From Nematostella vectensis (lineage: Eukaryota; Cnidaria; Anthozoa; Actiniaria; Edwardsiidae), in contig NC_064045.1 of the NCBI RefSeq assembly GCF_932526225.1, positions 8,744,138 to 8,808,137 of the forward strand: a stretch of 64,000 bases of DNA, given 5' to 3'. Below the pieces are notes generated by a model that was not told the DNA's origin, ran no database searches, and saw nothing but the letters and a program-made list of their open reading frames with translations. How positions within the stretch are numbered: position 1 is the stretch's first letter; every line of letters begins with the position of its first letter. A program made the translations under genes and the position numbers. Below, piece by piece: positions 1 through 10,768 of the stretch.

Positions 1-540
1 AGGGTAGGGTAAGGGGGTTAATAGAGGGGGGCGTTCAATACAAACTTGTGAGCTTAGGGGAAGCGTTCTTTAGATAGGGGTCGTTTATTATGATGAGTTG
101 ATTTTGATTTTTTTTTCTTATACAATGCCAAGTCTCACTCAAATGAATCAAACAAATTGTATGGGTTCAGGAGTAAATGGGTTCATCTTCAGTTCATCTT
201 ACCAAAAACCACGTTTCTACCCGGCCATCAAGAATCTCTCTGAAGCTGTCAGATGTAACTTCAGTAAAGTCGCTATCAGCTATGCTAAATGTCTGCAGAA
301 AATAACAAAAACAAAAGTCAACTGCTAGTAGTCGGTCACTCAAACAGGAGAAAAAAAATCATGAGTTTATAAAGTTTAACATGAGAAGTAGAATATCAAA
401 CATTATCAAATCAATTAATCACCAAGGGGATAGGGAACACATAAAATAATTTGGTAAAAGAGAAACATGCATCGAGGGCAGGGATCGCATTATGAAATTG
501 CGATAAAACGGAAATTTCAAAAATATAAAGGGAGTAGAGG
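1..540. other. intergenic, no feature seen
   Basis: AT-rich sequence without a convincing exon, RNA gene or inverted repeat. Short ORFs here lack splice sites or recognisable protein features. Confidence 0.5.
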
Positions 541-2165
541 GTTAATGTTATGAAACAGAAATACCATTGTGCATGGGGAAGGAGGGATTTAGCATAAAAA
601 CTGTCATAATAACATTGTACATCATACAGTAAGTCTGTAAAAGAATGGTCATAAAATGGTCATGAAAATATTGTGCAGTCATGGTGTATATCAAATTGAA
701 ATAATAACATCGGGCATGGAAGCGGTGACATGATAAAACAGTAATAACATTGTGCAAGATGAGGGGGGGTTACATCATAATATTCCAATTAAATTTGTCA
801 TAAAATGGCAATAATATAATCGTGCATGGGGTGGGTAATATCCTAAAATGGTAATAAATCAGAGCAGTGTAACAGGCATCGAAAAATTGGGTTGGGGCAT
901 AAACAGTATAGTACAGAAACATCAAGAAAGTTGTGGGGCACAGCCACGCCCCTGTTGGTCATTTCCTTATCATTTTTGGAAATATTGGGGGGGGGGGCAT
1001 GTGCCCCCAATGCCCAACACTCTGCTATGGCCCCTGAAAATAAAATTGTGCAGGGGGGAAGGGTTACATTATGAGACAGTATATCTAACATTGTGCAAGG
1101 GAGGGGGTAACAAAAAAAGGCAATACTGTATAAACATTGTGCAAGGGGGAGGGGGTATGCATTGAAAAAATGGTAAAGTACAACATTGTGCAAAGGAAGG
1201 GTAACAAAAAAGGTAATAAAAACCATGTGCAAGGGGGAGGGGGGTAGCATAAAAAAAACGGTAAAGTATAACATTGTGCAAAGGAAGGGTAACAAAAGAG
1301 GGTAATAAAAACCATGTGCAAGGGGGAGTGGGGTAGCATAAAAAAATGGTAAAGTATAACATTGTGCAAAGGAAGGCTAACAAAAAAGGGTAATAAAAAC
1401 ATTGTTCAAGTGGTAGGGGGGTAGCATTAGAAAAATTTTAAAGTATAACATTATGCAAAGGAAGGTTAACAAAAAAGGGAAATAAAAACCATGTGCAAGG
1501 GGGAGGGGGTAGCATTTTAAACAAATGGTAAAGTACAACATTGTGCAAAGGAAGGGTAACAAAAAAAGGCAATACTGTATAAACATTGTGCAAGGGGGAG
1601 GGGGTATGCATTAAAAAATGGTAAAGTACAACATTGTGCAAGGGAAGGTTAACAAAAAAGGGAAATAAAAACATTGTGCAAGGGGGAGGGGGGGTAGCAT
1701 TTTAGACAAATGGTAAAGTATAACATTATGCGAAGGAAGGCTAACAAAAAAGGGAAATAAAAACACTGTGCAAGGGGGAGGGGGGTATGCATTAAAAAAT
1801 GGTAAAGTACAACATTGTGCAAAGGAAGGTTAACAAAAAAGGGCAATAAAAACATTATGCAGGGGGGAGGGGGGGAGCATTTTAAACAAATGGTAAAGTA
1901 TAACATTGTGCAAAGGAAGGGTAACAAAAAAGGGTAATAAAAACATTGTGCAAGGGGGAGGGGGGAGCATTTTAAACAAATGGTAAAGTATAACATTGTG
2001 CAAAGGAAGGGTAACAAAAAAGGGTAATAAAAACAGTGTGCAAGGGGGAGGGGGGTATGCATTAAAAAAATGGTAAAGTACAACATTGTGCAAAGGAAGG
2101 CTAACAAAAAAGGGTAATAAAACCATTGTGCAAGTGGGGGGTTGCATTTTTAAAAAAAATGGTAA
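541..2165. repeat. ~90-bp minisatellite with two half-units
   Basis: About twelve clear tandem copies lie from ~1040 to 2165, with diverged copies from ~541. Each ~90-bp unit contains two related halves that end in aacattgtgca followed by a G-rich run (gggggaggggg), joined by gtaacaaaaaag and aaatggtaaagta segments. The overlapping minus-strand ORFs of 70-150 codons across it (rich in LPFLCTM and PPLHNV) come from the repeat period and are not genes. Confidence 0.9.
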
Positions 2166-2202
2166 GAATGACATTTTGCAAGGAGGGGTTAGTCTGCTTG
2201 GA

Positions 2203-2421
2203 GCTGTTTTTAGTGTCAGTCATGCAACACTTCCCTCCCCACAAACGGCTGCTTACATTCGATCTAAAAAAGTTTGCCAGAATTAGCCATAAAAAATCTG
2301 GCCATTCTGGCAGGACCAATAAGATCGTCCCTTTTAATTGAAAAGTAATATAAATTTTCTCACACATCAAAACCAAAATGGTGTGGGGAAGAAGTGTTGC
2401 GTGACTGACACTTAAAACGGC
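2203..2421. mobile_element. short fold-back element
   Basis: Imperfect inverted arms of ~41 bp (2203-2244 and 2379-2421) contain gtgtcagtcatgcaacac and its reverse complement. They enclose ~135 bp with no coding capacity. This has the form of a non-autonomous DNA transposon. No target-site duplication was identified. Confidence 0.55.
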
Positions 2422-2837
2422 TGTAAGCAGAATATGAGGGGGTGGAAAATGATAAAACTAAAAACAAAAAAAAACGGTAATAAATAACAGTGCAGGAATT
2501 TTACAGGGTAACATAAAACGATAATCGTAACACTGTGCTGGGGGAAGCAGTAACATAAAATAATAATTGAAATTATTTAGGAAGGGAGGAGGCAACACAC
2601 AAGACAATGTAAAGGTTAACACATAAATACTTCAGAAAGGAAGGGAGGAGATCAGACCTTAGGCAGATGTGGGAACTCATCTTGGACTTTCTTTCTGAAG
2701 CTCTTGAATGTACATGCTTTGGGAATTTTCAGTTTTTTGTCCTGAGTCCCACATGACAGGACAACGTCAACACTAGCCATTCTACCTTACACAACCTTAG
2801 ATCAACCTGAAAAATAGAAATGCCATTTAACTGGATA
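2422..2837. other. intergenic, nothing recognised
   Basis: A-rich sequence with a few diverged fragments of the upstream minisatellite motif (tgtgctggggg at about 2534). No exon or RNA gene seen. Confidence 0.45.
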
Positions 2838-2899
2838 GATCTTAACGGAAACCTCAACAGTTAAAAGACAATAGAATCTATTATAATCTGCACTATTAA

Positions 2900-4155
2900 C
2901 CTTATTCAGACTAGGGTGGGGGCTCTTTAAGTCCCCCCCCCCTCCAGGAAAATTGCTATATCTTCTGAACCTAAGCAACTAAGAGGCTAAACACTTGGTG
3001 ACTTTTCCTAAAATCTACCTGCAGACGTTTTGATACCATTGACACGTCGAGGAGATGCTCTATGTTACCATATGGCAACCGTTTTTTTCACAAATAGGTT
3101 TCCCAAAAACTAAAAATTAGTGAATTCTTTATATTTTGGTCCTGTTTCTCAGATTTATGCCTCTTTTTACTTTATAAGTTTAGGTGACAAGTTTCACAAC
3201 AGCGCTAGAATTTTTTTATATCGGATATTTGGGGGGAGGGGTGGGTAAATTTTGCTTTTATAAAGCTGTTGTTTAAAATGTCACTAGATTTACTAGATGA
3301 TACTTTAAAAGCTAATATTATGCTTTTATCATTGCTATGAGGAATAATAAATGCATGCAAATACTTTTTTTCTGAAATAATTCCAAATCTATTTTTTTTT
3401 TGGCAAAAAAATCATAAGAATCCAAGATGGTGGATCCGAGATGGCGGACCCAAGATGGCGGCCCCAGGATGGGAGAACCAAGATGGCAGAAATTCTTACA
3501 AAAAAATTGATTAAACGTTTTTATGGCCTTTTTGCATTATAAAGCCGTTAAAAGGTTGAATTTGACATATCCGAATGATGAAAAATGATTTCAACCCGAT
3601 ATCAGATAATTTAGCCACTATTTGAAAGAATAGCTAGACATTGTATTAATGACGTCATTGTGACATCATAATCGATTTGACCACACCAAAAATCTGTGAC
3701 GTTTCTTTGCAAGCTGGTGCTCATTGTCTGTAAGTTTGATGGTCATAGCCTAAGCGGTTCATGAAATACTGCGGACCCAGGATGGCGGAACCAGGATGGC
3801 GGAAATTCTTACAAAAAAATTGATTAAACGTTTTTATGGCCTTTTTTGCATTATAAAGCTGTTAAAAGGTTGATTTTGACATATCTGAATAATGCAAAAT
3901 GATTTCAACCCAATATCTAATAATTTTGGCAATATTTGAAAGAATATCTAGACATCGTATTTATGACGTCATTGTGACATCATAATCGATTCGACCACAC
4001 CCAAAATGCGTGACGTTTCTTTGCAAGCTGGTGCTCATTGTCTGTAAGTTTGATGGTCATAGCCTAAGCGGTTAATGAAATACGGAGGGGGGGGGGGGCG
4101 TTTTAGCCCCCCTCCCCAGTCACAGGCAGCTCAAAAAAGCCCAGTCTGAATAGGG
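2900..4155. mobile_element. TTAA-flanked non-autonomous element (piggyBac-like)
   Basis: A 1,256-bp insertion flanked on both sides by TTAA (2896-2899 and 4156-4159), the target duplication typical of piggyBac-type elements. The ends are inverted repeats: CCTTATTCAGACTAGG at the left, and a right end whose reverse complement is CCCTATTCAGACTGGG. Subterminal G/C runs are also inverted. There is no transposase ORF. The interior holds a ~300-bp direct duplication (3477-3783 and 3784-4085). Confidence 0.8.
3477..4085. repeat. ~300-bp direct duplication
   Basis: Two adjacent copies share gcagaaattcttacaaaa, a run containing atgacgtcattgtgacatca, and cctaagcggtt, differing by scattered substitutions. 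They lie inside the TTAA-flanked element. Each copy starts beside short AAGATGGCGG-like motifs. Confidence 0.85.
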
Positions 4156-4317
4156 TTAAACAAGCCATCCACTCTCAATTTTCAATCACATCCTCAGAGA
4201 AACTTCCAACAGAGACACTGCTTCCACAATTTTGAAATATTTTTCACGTTTTACGTTAAAAAGCATCGGGGATTGTTACATAATCGACTGGAAGTAAACT
4301 GGTGACAATGCGGCTTC

Positions 4318-7140
4318 AACTTTAGCTGTAATCTGCTTGCCTGAGGTGGTCTCCCTATGTCGACCTGATAGGGATGTTTTTTTTTTGTATTTTTTAGAGA
4401 TCAAAATCAGGCCTAACGTATTTTAGGGGGTATCTGAGAGAAAATAGATTTTTCTTCTATTAAAAAAATGGTATTTTATTTTTTGGAGTTCACAGAATTG
4501 CAGGCATGAGCCAATGTTTTCTAGATTATTTGATACTTATAACTTCTAAACAAAACACTTTGACAATTTGACAGACTTTGTTATACAATGGGATACTGGA
4601 ATCTGTATTTTGGTATTTTTTAGGGTAATCTTTGCTTCTAGGGTAATTTTAGGGTAGCAATTTTTGGTTTGCATGTATTTTATAGGGGTACAGTATTTTC
4701 TAATTTCCCAATAAGCATTCCTATCACTTTTACCTAAAGAAGCCCCCCGGCCTCAAATTCTTTGCTAAAAAACTCTAGGGTGCCATATATTTGTTTAGCC
4801 AATAATAAATATCAAATAAATTTAAAGAGGAGACTGGTATTTTTTGGCACATTCGTGTTAAGAATTTCTTGACACATTTGAGATTATACAGTCTGATTTG
4901 ATGATCATTTAAACATTGCTGAGACAAACATGTACCAAAGAAATCTCGATAATGATTTTCTAGATATTAGATGCCTGGATTTTGAGACTGAATATATTCC
5001 ATATAAATGCCGGGGTTTGGAGGCATGCTTTTCCTCTCTATTTTATTTTTCATATAAATTACCATTTTTGAAACCCTGTCTGAAAAGTGGAGGGGGGGGG
5101 GACACTTGCAAATGTGGGTGGCTGGCACCAGTCCCCCCCCCCTCCCTGTGTGACATCCACCCTAATTCTTTTCAATATTGCACAGGTTATTCAGCTTACT
5201 TATCAATAACATAGCAGATGAAGCACAAGTTCCCTGAAAACATAGCTGCTGTCTTATCAAAGTCTGTCTGTCAAGTTAGCCAGCTTAAGTGAAATTTGAT
5301 TCCTGTAAAAGTATTTGCAGTTTGAACTTTGGTTGCATAGCAAAACAAACAACACTAAAATCTAGCTAAATGTTGTTCTTCATAAAAAATTCATACTAAA
5401 AAATAAAACTTAAAACATTTTAAAGACAAAGTTTTAGCTTTTGATGATTGCAAAAAGACAGTAACACTATTTGCTACCGAGCAAATGAGAAATGCATGAA
5501 TTATTGTATTATTCTGGTATGATGACATTTATTATGGATGGCTTTTTAGCCTTCAACAGGTGTACCAGAGTTTTTGGTGACCTAATGCTAAGAACTACTT
5601 ACCAGATATGATTTACAGCTGCAAATTTTACTCAGCTATTAAATGTTTCACCTCACAACAAAATATACCAGACGTATGGCAGTTACAATAGAGCGAACAT
5701 ATGGGAGAATTATTTGTTTTGTGTATAATTAATTATTCAGTAGTCCTTTAAGGCATTTAGCTGACATAACCTAGGCTTAGAAAATAAGTAAAAATAATTA
5801 AATCTTCTCCCCTTCTCATCTTTTTTCTGTTTTTATTTTTTTATTTTTTAGTACTAAAGTTATCGGTGCAGGTTATTTAGGAGAGTTTTTTGTCGGCTGC
5901 CTGCATCGATATGATGATAATAATAGTTATACGGAAATGATGGAAACCAATGAATTAAAAAGTCGCATCAGCCGATAAACTCCACAATCAACAAGATCAC
6001 GAAACAGAATACGAAAAGATGGGTGTAAATATTAAGCGTTTTTTTTCGTTTTTGTTTTGTTAAGAAATAGTTCATAAAACTCCTGATGACATGCGAAATT
6101 TCAAACGAAAATCAAAGTGAAAAATTTCGCCGAAGGTTTATGCCGAACAAAGCTGGAAAAGTCACTGAATGGGAACTGGCAAAATACTTTGGCCCGAGGG
6201 TTTTCTTAACTCATTATAAAGCTTTGTTGGATAAGTGGATATAAAATGTGATGTAGACACTAAATCGTCAATATCTATCATAAGTCAATGTCGAGATCGA
6301 TGAAACTCCGACACAAACAAAGCGAGCGTCACTCAAAACATACAAACAGTTCAACCTTGTTGTTATCGCGATGTCTTAAAGCATTAACCAGTTAGCACTG
6401 CCAAACATTGAAATACAGCCTAAGTATTCTTTTAAGTGGTTTAGGGGTGATGTTTTTAGGTAAATAATATCACAAACGCGGAAACATTCAAAACCTGCTC
6501 GCGGCAATCGCCAACCACTGTCAAACGAGCACAAATGATCGAGTAAATATGCTAGGCATTTCACAGGAAACAGGTAGTATAAACTAGCGGAGTATCCGTT
6601 AACTATAAAGTTTCCCCACCTTGTTTCCGGATTAACATGGTTTTCGTTGCAGCACTTCATATCAGACCTTTTTTGGACGGTTGCGGTTTGTTGTAGGAGT
6701 GTGTGACAGCAGCATACTTCATGTAAGAAACAGGGAATGATATCTCCATATCTCATGTACACAGCAATCCCTCAATTTCTATCGATGCCTATACAGCTAT
6801 CTAATAATCCTCATACTTTACCTCAATACAATGCACCCCCACCCCAATATTCTCTTAATGTTTCTGTATCGTGCCCCCCCCCCCACAAATTATTTGTGGC
6901 CTGCCTGCTACGGCTATGAAAGTTAAATTCAAAGTTTCATTCTTGCCTTCAATAAAATTTAACAGGAAAGCCTCGGAAGAGTCAGCAAAGAGGCGCATTT
7001 GTGTACATTTCCTGTGTGATTGATAAAGTCGAATCCATCATCGATGTCCCTAATGACTTGTCAAGTCAGGGGTAAGAAAACGAGCAGAAAGAAAACGAGA
7101 GAACAATGGAAAGCGCGTCTCATTCCTACCCTGATATTTT
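4318..7140. other. intergenic, no gene seen
   Basis: Mostly AT-rich single-copy-looking DNA. 6790-6915 resembles the dispersed C-rich repeat also seen near 950, 24.0 kb, 34.95 kb and 55.95 kb. A minus-strand ORF at 6376-6762 (128 codons) has no recognisable domain and no clear splice context, so I do not call it a gene. Confidence 0.45.
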
Positions 7141-7227
7141 CTACCCTGGGTACCAGAGGCTCTAACCGAAGCGCTTGGCTCAAATCGTTGTCGCCGCGAA
7201 GCTTGGAGCCTCTGGTACCCAGGGTAG
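7141..7227. mobile_element. 87-bp hairpin MITE
   Basis: Perfect 22-bp terminal inverted repeats (7141-7162 and 7206-7227) begin ctaccctgggtaccagagg. Both sides are bordered by tatttt, a possible target duplication. It is too short to code for anything. Confidence 0.75.
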
Positions 7228-8365
7228 GTATTTTCTAGTGGGGAAGAAAAAACACGCCGCTATGGGTCGAGTTACTAATTTACCAGGCGGCTGCGGCATC
7301 CTGAGGTTGTGTGAAATTGTGTATGTAATGGCATATAACGTATGATCCCCGATCGGCTCACAAAAATATCTAGTAGTTTGCTCTTGAAACGCACCTACAA
7401 TAAAGTCAGAGTAAATGAGAAATGCCTTGTGTTATCTCTTCTATCAAAAAACAGGACAAATGTGAAGGTTTGAGGGTTGTTTGAGAGGAGTTTTAGGGGG
7501 AAAACTCCTCTCAAACAAATTTCGAAAAACAATCAATGTTGATTTGTTCTCAGAAAAAAGGTATTCTGGCTGAAACTTCTCTTTCAGTAACATTGAATGG
7601 TTATCCTGTCTAGAAAGTCAACAGCGCGTGGGTATGTGTCTGACAGATCAAAGTTAAAGAGTCAAATTTGTTTTATTTCATTTTATAAGTTTACATACAA
7701 TCACTGATCCTCAGGTAGTCTGGGACTAATCATAGCGGATCAGTAAAGGAAAACAAAAATTAAGTAAAATACAATGACGAGGTACGAACAGTCATCATCT
7801 CTGCTTGAAACCTCATGTGGAACAAGACTGTGTAAAAAACTATAACGTAAACTGGCGAATTACATTACTTACATTATATATCATGTTTTGGGCCTGGGGC
7901 TAGGGCCGCCGGGTTCTAGGGATGCTGAGCGTATAGACTATAATATCCTATGACGAGATTTCGCAAAAAAAAATCGACGATAGGTGAAGCTCAACTTTTT
8001 TCAATAAACCAACGCAAAACATCAAACGAAACAGTTAAAAAGACGCTTATTCAGGGGAGGAGAAAAATGCAGGGTGGGAACCAGCAGCAATTCACTGACT
8101 TTGGAATGGTTTTTAAATCCCAATTAGTTTTCTAAAAGGCCATTTCAGAACTTAGGGAAATAGATATAATAGATATAATCCAAACTTCTTTTGTCTTAAC
8201 CAATCAACTAGCCAATTTGATCTATTCAGTGGTTACCCACGTAATTTCCCAGCTCTGCAAATCAGCAGGGTGGGGTCCCCCTCTCCCCCCCCCCCCCCCC
8301 CCCCCCCACCCAGTCCTCTGGTCACGCGCCTGTAAATATCATCACTTCAACCCAGGCGCTCTGAT
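7228..8365. other. intergenic, no gene seen
   Basis: No exon, RNA gene or long repeat recognised. A C-homopolymer run lies at ~8286-8307. A small inverted repeat around 7490-7515 (gaggagttttaggggg / aaaactcctc) is local only. Confidence 0.4.
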
Positions 8366-8402
8366 CGGGTTTCCTGTTGCTATCAAGAGCACAGGAAACC
8401 CG
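8366..8402. repeat. short perfect hairpin
   Basis: Arms of 12 bp (cgggtttcctgt and its complement) flank a 13-nt loop. No poly-U tract or coding context explains it. Confidence 0.6.
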
Positions 8403-8659
8403 CCATTGACTAGGTTTTGGTAAAATAAAAATACTTAGTATTGAATTAGTAATAAATGCTGAAACATAGATTATACTTACTTATGTGAAATACTCTATTT
8501 ATTTTATTTAATATGTCCAACATAGTCATTTAACTTTCATTCACACGTTCTTCATATTTAACTGTTCTATAGAACTTTTCAGGAAAAAAAGTCACCGACA
8601 ATCAAAGTCATTGCAAAGTTTCTACTTATCGCCAGTTCCTAATTAAGTTTCCCAGTTTA

Positions 8660-8951
8660 TCTCTTTATGCCAAGTTGTCTTTAAAATTCACATATTCTGT
8701 AATGTTGAACTATTCTGTGAGACAACCCAAAAAAAGTAAGTAATTGCGAATGTAGTTGTCCCTTTTTTGACTTCTTAAAAAGCGAATGTTGCACCATAGC
8801 CCCGTCCCCTGTCTTCTAATGACACGGCGGGTTGTCGGTAAATAACGTCACGTTTGATTTTAGCTTATCGCATATAATGCGTGACATTAGAGGGCGGTCA
8901 AAAGATGCTTGGGACGAGGCTGTGACAACTTGGTGCCAATAAGCATAAAGA
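8660..8951. mobile_element. nested fold-back sequences
   Basis: Outer arms tttatgccaagttgtc (8664-8679) and gacaacttgg...aagcataaa (8924-8949) enclose an inner inverted pair (agccccgtccc at about 8797 and gggacgaggct near 8911). Likely a degenerate MITE. It lies just downstream of the receptor gene's stop codon, so it may be in its 3' UTR. Confidence 0.5.
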
Positions 8952-9053
8952 CATACAGCTTTACACATTCCTTTGTCATTGTACAAAGCAGAGATGTAAT
9001 CTCCTGCCTTTAGAGAGTAGGCTGCAGCTTGTCACGTCCAAACATTTCTTGCT

Positions 9054-10737
9054 TTACTTGAACTGAACAAGGATGGTAAGATAGCCAATAATTGTACCAA
9101 AGACCTATAAGAAAATGTGTCGTGAGAACACAGATTTGATAACGATATTGGCGGTCAAGGGAGATAGTAGGTTTGCGCTCCTTGCGTGTTACTGGGTCGA
9201 TCTACTTTAGTCAGTAACATTCCACCTTTTACCTGGACGATTTACTTATAATCAATAGCAATCCAAGTGTTTCTGGGACGACCTATTTACAGTCAGTAGC
9301 ATTCTACGTGTTACTAGAACGATCTACTTACAGTCAGTAGCATTCCGCGTGTTACTGGGACAATTCCTCCAATCGTTGGGCTGATCACTTCTGTGTTGAG
9401 TTTGTTTAAAAGCAGCATCAGCTGAAAAGCAAATCGAAATAAAACAGAGAAATGACATAGAAATAGCAAAAATAGCAAACCAACAAACAACCCCCAATCA
9501 TTTCCTGTTTCCAGGATATATAAAAAAGAGAAGTAACCGAAATGGAGGCCTTCTTATCTTAAATTTAAGAACGCCATTATATCAAAGGAAAGTTAGACCC
9601 TTAAAAATTTACTCAAATCACGTTGGTTTACTGTGGAAGAAAAATATGAAAGACCTGCTAACTCAGTTGAGTTTAAAAAAGGCAATTTATACGTACTTCT
9701 GTTTTTTCGCCGTCTTTCAGTTCATCCACGTCAATGTCATACACGACACTTGTCAGACTGTGGGCCTGAATATTAAACAAGTACTTCTGCATTTCAGTTG
9801 TGTAAACACATAAAGTAGACTAGCCCCGTTATGCCCCTATAATGAACGTTAACACCAGATAGGTAAACGAGAAGTTTCTCAATATAAATTTTCTCCTCCT
9901 CTTTTGAGAGCGAGCGTGGGAATAGATACATTGCATCTAGGTTTATTTAAATCGAAAGCCTGTCTTTTTTCAAACTTCGAAGCACACTACAATATATGAA
10001 AATGACCTTTAAGCTAGGGTGATCCAGATTAGAACAATACCGAGAGATTGGAAAATCATTACAGAATATTCTAACTTCTGCTCGGAGAGGTCATACAAAA
10101 ACTAGTCAAATTGATAGCAAGTAACGCTCAAAAATAATGTGGTTTCTGTCCGCAATTTTGGAAGGGTGGGCTTAGTAAAAATGAATCACAATTAAGGGGA
10201 GGCTGGCTAAATTACCAACAAAATGTTTCAAAAAGTCTGTCATGAATTCGAAGGGGTAGGGGGGACTACAAAGTTGCTCTAAGGCTCATTCTTATTTCTC
10301 TTACCGTGCTGTTGATATGCGCACCCGCAAGTGACGTTACTATAGTGTTCGAAATGTTGATAAGACTCCAGAAGATAATGACGGAGATGATAAATATAGA
10401 ATACCCTTCCCTTGACATTCGAATGGTAACATCAAGGGCAATACAGATCTCTGGAATGCTGCATCCATATGATATGAGAGCCAGGGGAGAGATGATCTCA
10501 TCAAGTTTTTCCAGGGCATGGCAAAGTCGTAAGTGATCTCGACGAAGTTGTTTCATGTTGATGTGGTTAGTGGATTTGAACTCATCCTGAGCCTGAGGAT
10601 GTAAGAGGACGTTTTGCTATTATCATCATAACCATCATTGCCACCATAATCATGCTAGCACCACCATCACCATTACAATCATATTATTACATAATCTTTA
10701 TCGTGACATCATCATCACGATCACCCTCATTATCTTA

Positions 10738-10768
<31 letters not shown>

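Larger units (their letters stand above)
2838..4317. mobile_element. MITE copy split by a nested element
   Basis: The two outer parts (2838-2899 and 4156-4317) match the intact MITE at 50228-50426. The left part shares ggaaacctcaac and agaatctatta, and the right part ends in gaagtaaactggtgacaatg followed by cggctt. The left terminal repeat is missing or too diverged to see. The copy is interrupted exactly at a TTAA by the element at 2900-4155. Confidence 0.75.

Noticed and set aside
843-2174. Overlapping 100-150-codon minus-strand ORFs rich in LPFLCTM and PPLHNV
   Set aside because: They track the ~90-bp minisatellite in several frames.
6376-6762. 128-codon minus-strand ORF with cysteines
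   Set aside because: No recognisable domain, no splice partners and no supporting neighbour; length is within chance for this composition.
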